Positions 24,039 to 32,017 of a DNA stretch of 33,417 nt are shown piece by piece. The notes under the pieces were generated by a model. That model was not told the DNA's origin. It did no database searches and saw nothing but the letters and a program-made list of their open reading frames with translations. The first letter of the stretch is position 1, and each line of letters begins with the position of its first letter. Made by a program: the position numbers and the translations under genes. The DNA is from Arthrobacter nitrophenolicus (GTDB lineage Bacteria; Actinomycetota; Actinomycetes; Actinomycetales; Micrococcaceae), in NCBI RefSeq assembly GCF_000332815.1, contig NZ_AOFD01000048.1, forward strand, positions 1-33,417, given 5' to 3'.

Positions 24039-25130
24039 GTGACTTCCCCCCTCTTCACAGGCCTTAGTGCCACACGCCGCACGCTGTTCAAATCAGCCGG
24101 CAAGGCGACGGCTGTTCTGGCCGCAGCGGCACTCACCCTCTCGGCCTGCTCCACCGGCCCCGCGTCCTCCACCACGGACGCCGGCGCCTCCAGCTCCAGC
24201 AGCTCGCAGTTCCCGGTCACCATCGAACACGCATTCGGCAAAACCACCATTGAGAAGCAGCCCACCCGCGTAGCCACCGTCTCCTGGGTCAATGACGACG
24301 TCGCCATTGCCCTGGGTGTTGTTCCCGTTGGTGTCCCCAAGAATGAGTGGGGCGGCAACGAGCAGGGCTCCACCCCCTGGAAGGACGCAGCCCTCGAGGA
24401 GCTCGGCGCCGGCTTCGGCTCAGACAAGGCCCCGGTCCAGTACTCCGAGGCGGACGGCATCAACTTCACCGAGATCGCCAAGCTCACCCCGGACGTCATC
24501 CTGGCCGCCTACTCGGGCCTGACCGAAGAGGACTACAAGAAGCTCAGCGAGATCGCACCGGTCGTTGCCCACCCGGAACTGGCCTACGGCACCTCCTGGC
24601 AGGACTCCACCTCCATCATCGGCAAGGCCCTCGGCAAGGACGCCGAAGCCACCAAGCTAATCTCCGACACTGAGGCCACCATCAAGGAGAAGGTCGCCGA
24701 GTACCCGCAGATCGAAGGCAAGAGCTTTATCTACGGCAACCTGGAGCCGGCCAAGGGTGACGGTGTCAACGTCTACACGGCCAACGACAACCGCCCCCGT
24801 TTCCTCTCCGACATCGGCATGACGCTTGCCCCCGTGGTGGAGGAAAACTCCAAGGACTCCAAGGAGTTCTTCATCCCGTGGTCTGCCGAGAAGGCAAATG
24901 AGCTCGAATCCGACGTTTTCGTGACCTGGGTTCCGGATTCCTCCACCGCGGACGCCATCAAGGCCGACCCGCTGCTGAGCCAGATCCCCGCCATCAAGAA
25001 CGGTGCCCTGGTTGCAGATTCGGACAACACGCTGACGCTGTCCATCTCCGCCGCCTCCCCGCTGAGCCTGCCGTGGTCGCTGGACACGTTCCTGCCGCAG
25101 CTGGCCAGCGCAGCGGACGCAGTGAAGTAA
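24039..25130 (+). CDS. Iron-siderophore ABC transporter substrate-binding lipoprotein
   Basis: A 363-residue FepB/FecB-type receptor. The twin-arginine-like signal RRTLFK (13-18) precedes a hydrophobic stretch and lipobox LSAC (C37), so it is probably exported folded and lipid-anchored. A Ser-rich linker leads to a two-lobed type III periplasmic-binding fold (about 58-360) with the usual PTRVATVSW, LTPDVILA and GTSWQDS segments. The GTG start is decided by AAGGAG 4 nt upstream. It captures a ferric siderophore for the two permeases that follow. It is the first gene behind the iron box, so it should be expressed under iron limitation. Ligand identity is not evident. Confidence 0.92.
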   Translation: MTSPLFTGLSATRRTLFKSAGKATAVLAAAALTLSACSTGPASSTTDAGASSSSSSQFPVTIEHAFGKTTIEKQPTRVATVSWVNDDVAIALGVVPVGVPKNEWGGNEQGSTPWKDAALEELGAGFGSDKAPVQYSEADGINFTEIAKLTPDVILAAYSGLTEEDYKKLSEIAPVVAHPELAYGTSWQDSTSIIGKALGKDAEATKLISDTEATIKEKVAEYPQIEGKSFIYGNLEPAKGDGVNVYTANDNRPRFLSDIGMTLAPVVEENSKDSKEFFIPWSAEKANELESDVFVTWVPDSSTADAIKADPLLSQIPAIKNGALVADSDNTLTLSISAASPLSLPWSLDTFLPQLASAADAVK

Positions 25131-25140
25131 GCACCGTTCC

Positions 25141-26232
25141 GTGACGCACAGTACGACGACGGCGGCCTCCCGGGGAGGGGACACCGGCACCGCGGTGCAG
25201 GTGAAAGGACCGAAGGGTCCCTCCCGCGGCCCCGCCTCTGGAGGAAAGCGGGCCGCCTGGCTGCTGGCCGCCGTCGTCGTGCTGGCGATCCTGGCCGGGG
25301 CGTCCCTGGCCATTGGCGCCCGGGGCATTCCCCTCGGCACCGTATGGGAGGCGCTGACCTCCTTTGATCCCGCGAACGGGGACCACGCAGTAGTCCACGC
25401 CCGGATCCCCCGGACCGTGCTCGGCCTCCTGGCCGGCGGCGCGCTGGGCCTCGCGGGCGCGGCCATGCAGGGCGTCGCCCGCAACCCGCTCGCCGATCCC
25501 GGCATTATGGGCGTTAACGCCGGAGCCGCACTGGCAGTGGTGACCGGCATCTACGTCTTCGGGGTCGCCACCTTCTCCGGCTACATCTGGTTCGCCTTCA
25601 TCGGCGCCGCGGTTGCCGCCGTCGTGGTGTACCTCATCGCATCGCTCGGCCGGGACGGTGCCACGCCCGTAAAGCTGGCACTCGCCGGTGCCGCGCTCAG
25701 CGCAGGCCTCTACTCATTGATGAACGTCATCCTGGTCTCCAGCCAGGACACCCTGGACCGTTTCCGCTTCTGGCAGGTGGGCGGCGTGGCCGGCCGTGAC
25801 TGGTCCGTAGTCATTCCCGGGATACCTTTCCTGGCCGTGGGCGCCGTCATTGTGCTCCTGACCGGACGCATCCTCAACAGCCTTGCCCTCGGCGATGATA
25901 TTGCCCGGGGACTCGGCCAGCGCGTGGGCCTGACCCGCGCGGTCACTGCACTGGGCATCGTCCTGCTCTGCGGGACGGCCACCGCCCTTGCCGGGCCGAT
26001 CGCCTTCGTTGGCCTGGTGGTTCCGCACGCCGTCCGGTTCCTCACCGGACCCGACTACCGGTGGATCCTGCCGTTCTCCCTGGTGGCTGCTCCCGTGCTG
26101 TTGCTTGCCGCCGACATCATCGGCCGGGTTGTGCTGCTCCCCGGCGAAGTTCCCGCAGGCATCATGACCGCCCTTGTGGGTGCTCCCGTGTTCGTCTGGC
26201 TGATCCGCCGCGGGAAAGGGGCCGGACTGTGA
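25141..26232 (+). CDS. FecCD-family iron-siderophore permease subunit 1
   Basis: A 363-residue integral membrane protein. After a 35-residue polar N-terminus there are about nine or ten helices. The FecCD signature is present (RIPRTVLGLLAGGALGLAGA, then QGVARNPLADPGIMGVNAGA), with the cytoplasmic ATPase-contact loop near GDDIARGLGQRVG and the late PIAFVGLVVPHAVRF. It pairs with the second permease to form the channel. The GTG start lies 10 nt after the receptor gene stop, and the stop overlaps the next start (GTGA). Confidence 0.92.
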   Translation: MTHSTTTAASRGGDTGTAVQVKGPKGPSRGPASGGKRAAWLLAAVVVLAILAGASLAIGARGIPLGTVWEALTSFDPANGDHAVVHARIPRTVLGLLAGGALGLAGAAMQGVARNPLADPGIMGVNAGAALAVVTGIYVFGVATFSGYIWFAFIGAAVAAVVVYLIASLGRDGATPVKLALAGAALSAGLYSLMNVILVSSQDTLDRFRFWQVGGVAGRDWSVVIPGIPFLAVGAVIVLLTGRILNSLALGDDIARGLGQRVGLTRAVTALGIVLLCGTATALAGPIAFVGLVVPHAVRFLTGPDYRWILPFSLVAAPVLLLAADIIGRVVLLPGEVPAGIMTALVGAPVFVWLIRRGKGAGL

Positions 26233-27290
26233 CCCTCGCCCCCGTGATGGAGCAACGCCGCGGCCGCCTGTCCCTGAACCGGACCGCCGTGCTGGCTGCC
26301 GGCGTCGTGATCCTGTTTGCGGTGTACGTCCTGCTCGGCAGCTACACCGTCACCATCCCGGACTTCTTCAGGATCCTGGCCGCGCACCTGACGGGCGGCG
26401 AGAAGATTCCCGGTGCCAGCTTCATCGTTATGGAAAACAAGCTTCCGCGGGCGGTCATCGGCACCATGATCGGGCTCGCGTTCGGCCTCGCCGGTGCGCT
26501 GTTCCAGACAATGCTCCGTAATCCGCTGGCCAGCCCCGACGTCATTGGGATCAGCTACGGTGCCAGCGCCGCCGCCGTCATCGCCATCGTGATCTTCGGC
26601 GCGTCCGGCGCGGTCGTCTCCGGGGCGGCCCTGGCCGGTGCCCTGGCCGTGGCCGGGCTCATCTACGCAATCTCCGCCGGGGGAGCCCTGCGCGGAACCA
26701 GCCGCGGCAGCGCTGCCGGCAACCGGCTGGTCCTGGCCGGCGTGGGCATCGCGGCCGCACTCCACGCGGTGGTCAACTTCCTGATGACCCGCGCCGATAT
26801 CCGCACCGCCGCCGACGCCCTGGTCTGGCTCAACGGCTCCCTGAACTCCGCCAACTGGGACCGCGCCGGCGTATTGTTCTTCGCGCTGGTGGTCCTCATC
26901 CCCGCCGTGGCCGTCATCGCCGGGCCGCTGCGCATCCTTGAACTCGGGGACGACGCCGCCGCCGGCCTGGGCGTCCGCGTCAACGCGTCGCGCCTCGCCC
27001 TCGTGATCATCGCCGTCACCCTCGCGGCCGTCGCGACGGCGGCAGCGGGCCCGGTAGCGTTCGTCGCCTTCCTTGCCGGGCCCATCGCCCGCCGCTTCAC
27101 CGGCAAGGCCAGCCTCCCGGCGTCGGCCCTGGTGGGCGCGCTCATCGTCCTCGCGGCCGACTACTTCGCCGCCAACCTTGCCCCGCTGCTGCTGGACGGC
27201 ACCGTCCTGCCGGTCGGCGTCATCACCGGCGCGCTCGGCGCCCCCTTCCTGCTGTGGCTCCTGGTCACGGCCAACCGAAAGGACGCCTGA
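26229..27290 (+). CDS. FecCD-family iron-siderophore permease subunit 2
   Basis: A 353-residue membrane protein, paralogous to the preceding one, with about nine helices. NKLPRAVIGTMIGLAFGLAG, QTMLRNPLASPDVIGISYGA and GDDAAAGLGVRVNASR are the expected FecCD blocks, followed by GPVAFVAFLAGPIAR. The frame is open far upstream, but the GTG at 26229 gives the usual GTGA overlap with the upstream stop and removes an abnormal extension. ATG 26247 is an alternative. It forms a heterodimer with subunit 1. Confidence 0.9.
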   Translation: MTLAPVMEQRRGRLSLNRTAVLAAGVVILFAVYVLLGSYTVTIPDFFRILAAHLTGGEKIPGASFIVMENKLPRAVIGTMIGLAFGLAGALFQTMLRNPLASPDVIGISYGASAAAVIAIVIFGASGAVVSGAALAGALAVAGLIYAISAGGALRGTSRGSAAGNRLVLAGVGIAAALHAVVNFLMTRADIRTAADALVWLNGSLNSANWDRAGVLFFALVVLIPAVAVIAGPLRILELGDDAAAGLGVRVNASRLALVIIAVTLAAVATAAAGPVAFVAFLAGPIARRFTGKASLPASALVGALIVLAADYFAANLAPLLLDGTVLPVGVITGALGAPFLLWLLVTANRKDA

Positions 27291-27291
27291 C

Positions 27292-28104
27292 GTGGCTGTT
27301 CTCAATGCCAAGGACCTGACGCTGAAATACGACCAGCGCTGCGTGGTGGACGGCCTGAGTGTCGAAATCCCCGAGGGCAAGGTGACCATGATCGTCGGCG
27401 CCAATGCCTGCGGGAAGTCCACGCTGCTCCGCGGCCTGTCCCGGCTCCTGAAACCCGCATCCGGTGCCGTCACGCTGGACGGGAAGGACATCCACTCCCG
27501 GCCCGCCCGTGAGCTGGCCCGTATCCTGGGCCTCCTGCCGCAGCACCCCACTGCTCCGGACGGCATCACCGTCCGCGACCTGGTGGGCCGCGGCCGCTAC
27601 CCGCACCAGGGCTTCTTCCGCAGCTGGAGGGAGGGGGACGACGCCGCCGTCCAGCGCGCGCTGGAAGCAACCGAGACGCTGGCCCTCGCCGAGCGGGACG
27701 TGGATGAACTCTCCGGCGGGCAGCGGCAGCGGGTGTGGATCGCCATGGCCCTCGCCCAGGAAACCGACGTCCTGCTGCTGGATGAACCCACCACCTACCT
27801 GGACCTCGCCCACCAAGTGGAGGTCCTGGACCTGGTGACGGACCTGAACCGCAAGCGCGGCACCACTGTGGCAATCGTCCTGCACGACCTCAACCTCGCT
27901 GCCCGCTACGCGGACAACGTCATCGCCATGAAAGCAGGCGCCGTGGTGGCCGTGGGCAACCCGCGTGAGGTGGTCACCGAAAGCCTGGTCCGCAGCGTCT
28001 TTAACCTCGACTCCCGCGTCATCCCGGACCCCGTGTCCGGAACACCCCTGATCATTCCCATCGGCCGCCACCACGTCCCCACCGAACTGGAGCTTGTTTC
28101 ATGA
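27292..28104 (+). CDS. Iron-siderophore ABC transporter ATPase (FepC-like)
   Basis: A 270-residue ABC ATPase. Walker A is GANACGKST (36-44), the Q-loop is LLPQHP, the signature is LSGGQRQR (140-147), Walker B is LLLDEPTT (D164, E165), and the switch histidine is in VLHDLN. FepC-type features include GRYPHQGFF after the Q-loop. The GTG at 27292 is chosen from homology, with AAAGGA about 9 nt upstream; the same frame extends into the permease gene but has no domain there. It lies 1 nt after the permease stop and overlaps the next gene by ATGA. Confidence 0.92.
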   Translation: MAVLNAKDLTLKYDQRCVVDGLSVEIPEGKVTMIVGANACGKSTLLRGLSRLLKPASGAVTLDGKDIHSRPARELARILGLLPQHPTAPDGITVRDLVGRGRYPHQGFFRSWREGDDAAVQRALEATETLALAERDVDELSGGQRQRVWIAMALAQETDVLLLDEPTTYLDLAHQVEVLDLVTDLNRKRGTTVAIVLHDLNLAARYADNVIAMKAGAVVAVGNPREVVTESLVRSVFNLDSRVIPDPVSGTPLIIPIGRHHVPTELELVS

Positions 28105-29186
28105 AGACCCGAGATGCTGCGTCCGCCAAGCCGATGAACACCAAGCCGATGAACACCAAACCGATGAACACGGAGCCGATGACCCTGGCGTTCGAGGTCA
28201 CCGTCTCATCCGTCCAGGAACTCAGCCCCAACTTCCGCAGGATCACGTTCGGCGGCTACTCGCTGCGGGACTTCGGCGTCCACGGGGGCACCCTGGACCT
28301 GCGGATCAAGCTCATGATCCCGTCCCTCGCCGCAGACGGCACGCAGATTCCGCTGCCGGTCTTCGAAATGGCCGAGGCAGGGTGGTACCGCGAATGGCTG
28401 GAGATGGACCCCGCCGTCCGCGGTTCGATGCGCACCTATACGGTCCGGCAGGCCCGGCTGGACGCCGTGTACCCGGAGATCGACGTCGACTTCGTGATGC
28501 ATTTCGATGACCACGGCCACGGCGGTCCGGCTGCCAACTGGGCCCTCAACGCCAAGCCGGGCGACGCCATCACCATCATCGGCCCGAACAACCGCGCCGC
28601 GCACTGCGTCACCGCCGAGATCTACTCCGGCATCGAATGGCGGCCCGGCCTGGCCCAGCGGATCCTGCTTGCCGGCGACGAAACGGCTGTCCCGGCCATC
28701 TCCGCCATCCTGCAAAGCCTGCCGGAGTACATGACCGGCCACGCCTTCCTCGAGGTCCCCGAGGCGGGCGACTTCCTGGAACTCACCTCACCGGCCGACG
28801 TCGAAATCACCTGGCTGGCCAGGGGCGCGCAGATCGGCCGGTCCCGGCCGCACGGAGAACTGCTGCAGGAAGCAGTCCGCAAAGCCGTTCCCGTACCCGG
28901 CTGGGTGGGGATCAAAGAAGTGGACGGCGGCGCCGGACCCGAGCCCGAGGACGTCAACGTGGACGTGGACATCCTCTGGGAAACCCCGTCCCGCATGGAA
29001 ACGTCCGAGATCATCGCCACCAAGAACCCGGACATGCCGGCCGGTGCCATGCCCTTCTACGCGTGGATCGCCGGCGAAGCAGCCGTCATCAAGGACATGC
29101 GCCGGTACCTCGTCCGCGACGTGGGCATCGACCGGAAGCAGGTTGCGTTCATGGGGTACTGGAGGCAGGGCAAAGCCGAGGGCTAA
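28101..29186 (+). CDS. Siderophore-interacting protein (FAD-dependent ferric reductase, ViuB-like)
   Basis: 361 residues. The FAD-binding domain of the SIP family spans about 32-170, with the flavin motif RTYTVR (111-116) and KPGDAITIIGP. The C-terminal NAD(P)H-binding part includes LLAGDETAVPAISAIL and ends AFMGYWRQGKAEG. It would reduce ferric siderophore in the cytosol to release iron. The first 30 residues are a tandem repeat of Lys-Pro-Met-Asn-Thr. The ATG at 28101 overlaps the ATPase stop, but each repeat contains an in-frame ATG, so the real start is uncertain and the family core begins only at about residue 29. Confidence 0.9.
   Translation: MKTRDAASAKPMNTKPMNTKPMNTEPMTLAFEVTVSSVQELSPNFRRITFGGYSLRDFGVHGGTLDLRIKLMIPSLAADGTQIPLPVFEMAEAGWYREWLEMDPAVRGSMRTYTVRQARLDAVYPEIDVDFVMHFDDHGHGGPAANWALNAKPGDAITIIGPNNRAAHCVTAEIYSGIEWRPGLAQRILLAGDETAVPAISAILQSLPEYMTGHAFLEVPEAGDFLELTSPADVEITWLARGAQIGRSRPHGELLQEAVRKAVPVPGWVGIKEVDGGAGPEPEDVNVDVDILWETPSRMETSEIIATKNPDMPAGAMPFYAWIAGEAAVIKDMRRYLVRDVGIDRKQVAFMGYWRQGKAEG
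28128..28187 (+). repeat. 15-bp tandem repeat at the start of the siderophore-interacting gene
   Basis: AAGCCGATGAACACC occurs twice exactly (28128-28142, 28143-28157), a third time with two changes (28158-28172), and then degenerates (28173-28187). Each unit is five codons and carries an in-frame ATG. Confidence 0.85.
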
Positions 29187-29210
29187 GCCCCTCCGCCTGG
29201 TTGGGTCACC

Positions 29211-29319
29211 GTGACTGCCGGCTTGCCGTCGCTTAGACACCTCCCGCCGCTTCCTTCGGCCGCGGGCGGCCTCATTCAGCTCTGGTCGGCGATGCGCTCC
29301 TACGCAAGCCGCCAGTCAC
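29211..29319. repeat. Intergenic inverted-repeat element with inner hairpin
   Basis: GTGACTGCCGGCTTGC (29211-29226) pairs at 15 of 16 positions with 29304-29319. The 77-nt interior holds a second GC-rich dyad (CCGCCGC against GCGGGCGG, around 29245-29270). It has no coding frame. The structure suggests a dispersed repeat or a small structured RNA downstream of the iron operon. Confidence 0.5.
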
Positions 29320-29346
29320 GGCTTATCCGCACGTCACCAAACGCCC

Positions 29347-29408
29347 GCTCACATCTGGCTGCTAAAACCTGGACTCGCGCTCACGTTTGGCGGCGTAAAC
29401 CCGGACGC
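29347..29408 (+). repeat. Degenerate 30-bp direct repeat
   Basis: Units 29347-29376 and 29379-29408 both follow the pattern GCTCAC-x-T-x-TGGC-x-GC, then AAA, then GGAC, matching at about 23 of 30 positions at a 32-bp period. They lie between the inverted-repeat element and the SGNH hydrolase promoter. Meaning unknown. Confidence 0.4.
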
Positions 29409-29459
29409 TCTCGCACTTACTGTTCATCCCGGCGTCGTACTTCCTTTTCTTTTGGTGGC

Positions 29460-29465
29460 TAGGTT
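29460..29465 (+). promoter_or_regulatory. -10 of a leaderless SGNH hydrolase transcript
   Basis: TAGGTT, a TANNNT hexamer, ends 6 nt before the GTG at 29472, which has no ribosome site. No clear -35. Confidence 0.5.
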
Positions 29466-29471
29466 GGCGCT

Positions 29472-30335
29472 GTGGTGCGTGAACCTTTGCTTCCTGACTT
29501 CGGGCGGCGGGTGTTCGTTGCCCTGGGGGACTCATTCACCGAGGGAGTGGGGGACCGGGACGAGCGGCTGCCCAACGGGGTCCGGGGCTGGGCCGACCGC
29601 GTGGCGGAGAAACTCGCCAAGGCACAGCCGGGGTGGAAGTACGCAAACCTGGCCATCCGCAGCAAGCGGCTCCGGCAGATCATCGATGAGCAGCTGGAGC
29701 CTGCGTTGCAGATGCGGCCGACGCTGGTCACCCTCTACGCCGGCGGCAACGACATCCTTGACCTCAAGACAGATATGGCTGTGCTGATGGCTGACTATGA
29801 GGAGTTCGTCCGCCAGTTGGCGGGAACCGGAGCCACCGTTGTGCTGTTCACCGGCTTCGACGTCAAGGTGTCCGCGCTGCTCGAACCGCTGAGGAAGCGC
29901 AATTCCTTCTACAACCAACGCGTCCGTGACATAGCCGCCAAGTACGGGGCGGTCCTGGTGGATTACTGGTGCCTGGATGCCTTCCACGACCGGCGGATGT
30001 GGGACTCGGACCGGCTCCACATGTCAAAGGCCGGACACAAGTACCTGGCCGGGCAGGTGCTGGACCAGCTGGGCGTGCCGCACAAGATCAAACCCATGGA
30101 CTGGGAGCCGCCAACGCCTGTCACGCTGCGGGAATGGGAACGGCGGCAGCGCCGCTGGGTGAACGACTGGGTCCTGCCGCTTTTCGGACGCAAGTTGCGC
30201 GGCGTCACGTTGGGGGACCAACTGAGCCCGCGCTGGCCCCAACCGGTCAAAGTCCCCAGGAAAGGCGGGCTGAAGAAGCTGGCGGCGGAGTCGTTCGACG
30301 GCGGCACCGCGCGGCAGCCGACCCAGCCGTCTTAG
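29472..30335 (+). CDS. SGNH/GDSL-family hydrolase, copy 1
   Basis: A 287-residue esterase/lipase-type hydrolase. Block I GDSFTEG has the nucleophile S21, block III GGNDI has the oxyanion Asn (about residue 93), and block V DRLHMSKAGH has the Asp and His (about 178 and 181). There is no signal peptide, so it is probably cytoplasmic. The C-terminus adds an Arg/Trp-rich region (RRQRRWVNDWVLPLFGRKLRG) common in actinobacterial members. The start is GTG with a TAGGTT -10 exactly 6 nt upstream. It is a paralogue of the gene at 31256. The 3' end overlaps the converging YciI gene by 4 nt. Substrate unknown. Confidence 0.88.
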   Translation: MVREPLLPDFGRRVFVALGDSFTEGVGDRDERLPNGVRGWADRVAEKLAKAQPGWKYANLAIRSKRLRQIIDEQLEPALQMRPTLVTLYAGGNDILDLKTDMAVLMADYEEFVRQLAGTGATVVLFTGFDVKVSALLEPLRKRNSFYNQRVRDIAAKYGAVLVDYWCLDAFHDRRMWDSDRLHMSKAGHKYLAGQVLDQLGVPHKIKPMDWEPPTPVTLREWERRQRRWVNDWVLPLFGRKLRGVTLGDQLSPRWPQPVKVPRKGGLKKLAAESFDGGTARQPTQPS

Positions 30336-30637
30336 CTGGTGGCTGGGGGAGGAGTGTCCAGCAGGTTCTCGAAGCCCGGCGCCACCCGGCCGGCGTGGAA
30401 CTCCACCACTTCGAAATCGGCCACGCCATTGGTGTAGAACGGGTCCTGCGCCAGGCTGGCGTCCAGCGTGGCGCGGTCCGCCCGGGACAGCAGCAGCCCG
30501 CCGGTCCGGGGAACCTTGCGGCCTGCGGCGATGAAGACGCCGTCGTCGAATGCTTTCTGCAGCCAGCTGATGTGCGCGTCATTGTGGAAATCGACGATGT
30601 CCTGCGGAACCCGGTAGGTCAGGGAGACAACATACAT
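30332..30637 (-). CDS. YciI-family protein
   Basis: 101 residues with a ferredoxin-like alpha/beta fold. It starts MYVVSLTYRV. H18 and D20 in FHNDAHISWL match the conserved pair of the YciI family, and LLLSRADRATLDASLAQDPF is the typical central block. Most members are of unknown biochemical role; some act as dehydrochlorinases or have redox-like roles. The ATG at 30637 has no ribosome site but a TAGGCT -10 lies 7 nt upstream, so the transcript is probably leaderless. It is divergent from the MarR regulator, which may control it. Confidence 0.85.
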   Translation of the reverse strand: MYVVSLTYRVPQDIVDFHNDAHISWLQKAFDDGVFIAAGRKVPRTGGLLLSRADRATLDASLAQDPFYTNGVADFEVVEFHAGRVAPGFENLLDTPPPATS

Positions 30638-30644
30638 GCGCCAT

Positions 30645-30650
30645 AGCCTA
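30645..30650 (-). promoter_or_regulatory. -10 of a leaderless YciI transcript
   Basis: TAGGCT on the minus strand, 7 nt before the ATG at 30637. No recognisable -35. Confidence 0.45.
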
Positions 30651-30684
30651 CCGGCGCCCGGACAGCCGGGCCCGGGGGCTTCGC

Positions 30685-30696
30685 TTGAAAGATCAA
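30685..30696. promoter_or_regulatory. MarR operator candidate
   Basis: TTGA-AAGA-TCAA, perfect 4-bp arms around 4 nt, three bases before the -10 of the MarR gene and within the divergent YciI/MarR region. MarR proteins usually bind such short dyads and regulate themselves and the divergent gene. Confidence 0.45.
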
Positions 30697-30699
30697 TCG

Positions 30700-30705
30700 T
30701 AGAAT
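30700..30705 (+). promoter_or_regulatory. -10 of a leaderless MarR transcript
   Basis: TAGAAT, close to the consensus TATAAT, followed after 6 nt by the ATG at 30712. It overlaps nothing coding if that ATG is the start. No matching -35. Confidence 0.55.
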
Positions 30706-30711
30706 ATGGGA

Positions 30712-31191
30712 ATGACCGAACCGCGGTGGCTCAACCCCGATGAACGACGTGCCTGGCTGGCCCTGGTGAGCATCAACACCCTGCTGCCCGCAGCCCTGGA
30801 CACAAAACTGCACGCTGCCGGCAAACTCTCGCTGTTCGACTACACCGTTCTGGCAATGCTGTCCGAGGCGGACGAGCGGTTCCTGCCCATGAGCGAACTC
30901 GCTGCCCGGAGCAGCGCGTCCCTGTCCCGGCTGTCCCACGTGGTGACCAAGCTGCAGAAGCGCGGATGGGTGGAGCGCCGGCCGCATCCCCACGACGCCC
31001 GGGTCACCATCGCCCACCTCACCGATGAAGGGATGGCCACCATCGTCGGCCTGGCGCCGGACCACGTGGAATCGGTACGCGACCTCTTCCTTGACGCCCT
31101 GACCGAGCAGGACGTCCTGGACCTCGCCCGGATCGGCGAAAAAGTTGTGGGCCGCCTGGACGCGGACCACTGGATCCTCCGCGAAAACTAG
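30712..31191 (+). CDS. MarR-family transcriptional regulator
   Basis: 159 residues. The winged helix covers about residues 38-110: LPMSELAARSSASLSRLSHV is the DNA-recognition helix region and RRPHPHDARVTIAHLTDEG the wing. Flanking helices give the dimer interface. Two ATGs lie 6 nt apart (30706 and 30712). TAGAAT directly abuts the first and would put the transcript start on the second, so I take 30712. It is divergent from YciI and precedes the second SGNH hydrolase by 64 nt. It probably regulates YciI and itself; the ligand is unknown. Confidence 0.87.
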   Translation: MTEPRWLNPDERRAWLALVSINTLLPAALDTKLHAAGKLSLFDYTVLAMLSEADERFLPMSELAARSSASLSRLSHVVTKLQKRGWVERRPHPHDARVTIAHLTDEGMATIVGLAPDHVESVRDLFLDALTEQDVLDLARIGEKVVGRLDADHWILREN

Positions 31192-31255
31192 TCACCCGAC
31201 CGCGGGGCTCCCGCCCGGTTGGTTGCTCCCGGCAACGGATGGCAAACTAGCCGCT

Positions 31256-32017
31256 ATGGATTTCACCTCCCGGTTCGTGGCCCTCGGCGACTCCTTCACC
31301 GAAGGGGTGGGCGACGACGATCCCACCCGTCCCAACGGCGTCCGGGGCTGGGCTGACCGGGTGGCAGAGCAGCTTGGTGCTGCGGACCCGGGATTCGGCT
31401 ACGCCAACCTCGCCATCCGCGGCAGGAAGCTCCGGCAGATCCTTGCCGAACAGGTGGACGCCGCCGTCGAGCTCAAACCCACCCTGGCGAGCATCTACGC
31501 GGGCGCAAACGACATCCTGCGCCCCCGCATCGACATCGACGACCTGCTGGCAGAGTACGACGACGGCATCCGTAAGCTGGCTGCCACCGGCGCCACAGTG
31601 CTGATGTTCACCGGATTCGACGCCCGCGGCTCCAAGGTCTTCGGCACGATGCGCGGCCGCACAGCCATCTACAACGAGCTGGTCCGCGGCATCGCAGGTG
31701 ATCATGGGGCCCTTCTGGTCGACTACTGGCGCTTCAGCGAGTACTACGACTGGGGCATGTGGGCGAAGGACCGCATGCACATGTCCGCTGCGGGGCACGC
31801 CAATATGGCCAAGCGGGTGATGGAGGTGCTCAAGTATGACCACTCCATCGACATCCCGCCCATGACCCCGGTACCGGAACTTCGCGGTGCCGAGGCCCTG
31901 CGCGCCAACGCCCAGTGGTTCCGCGAATACGCCGGGCCGTGGGTGGTCCGCCGCGTCACAGGCAAATCGTCGGGAGACAACCTCTCGCCCAAGTACCCCC
32001 AGCTGACCCGGCTTTAG
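31256..32017 (+). CDS. SGNH/GDSL-family hydrolase, copy 2
   Basis: 253 residues. Block I GDSFTEG has S13, block III GANDI the oxyanion Asn, and block V DRMHMSAAGH the catalytic Asp and His. The first 200 residues align closely with the hydrolase at 29472 (shared RPNGVRGWADRVAEQL-type segment, FTGFD, VDYW), so the two are duplicates. The tail is shorter. The ATG at 31256 is chosen because family sequence begins there. CAAACT 7 nt upstream is a weak -10 for a leaderless start; the frame open further left lacks homology. No signal peptide is seen. Confidence 0.88.
   Translation: MDFTSRFVALGDSFTEGVGDDDPTRPNGVRGWADRVAEQLGAADPGFGYANLAIRGRKLRQILAEQVDAAVELKPTLASIYAGANDILRPRIDIDDLLAEYDDGIRKLAATGATVLMFTGFDARGSKVFGTMRGRTAIYNELVRGIAGDHGALLVDYWRFSEYYDWGMWAKDRMHMSAAGHANMAKRVMEVLKYDHSIDIPPMTPVPELRGAEALRANAQWFREYAGPWVVRRVTGKSSGDNLSPKYPQLTRL

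Noticed and set aside
26055..27569. Minus-strand open frame of 504 codons over the second permease and ATPase
   Set aside because: Low-complexity Gly/Asp/Gln composition and overlap with two clear transporter genes; a shadow frame.
28128..28187. CRISPR or other array at the tandem repeats
   Set aside because: The repeats are 15 bp, directly adjacent without spacers, and translated in frame.
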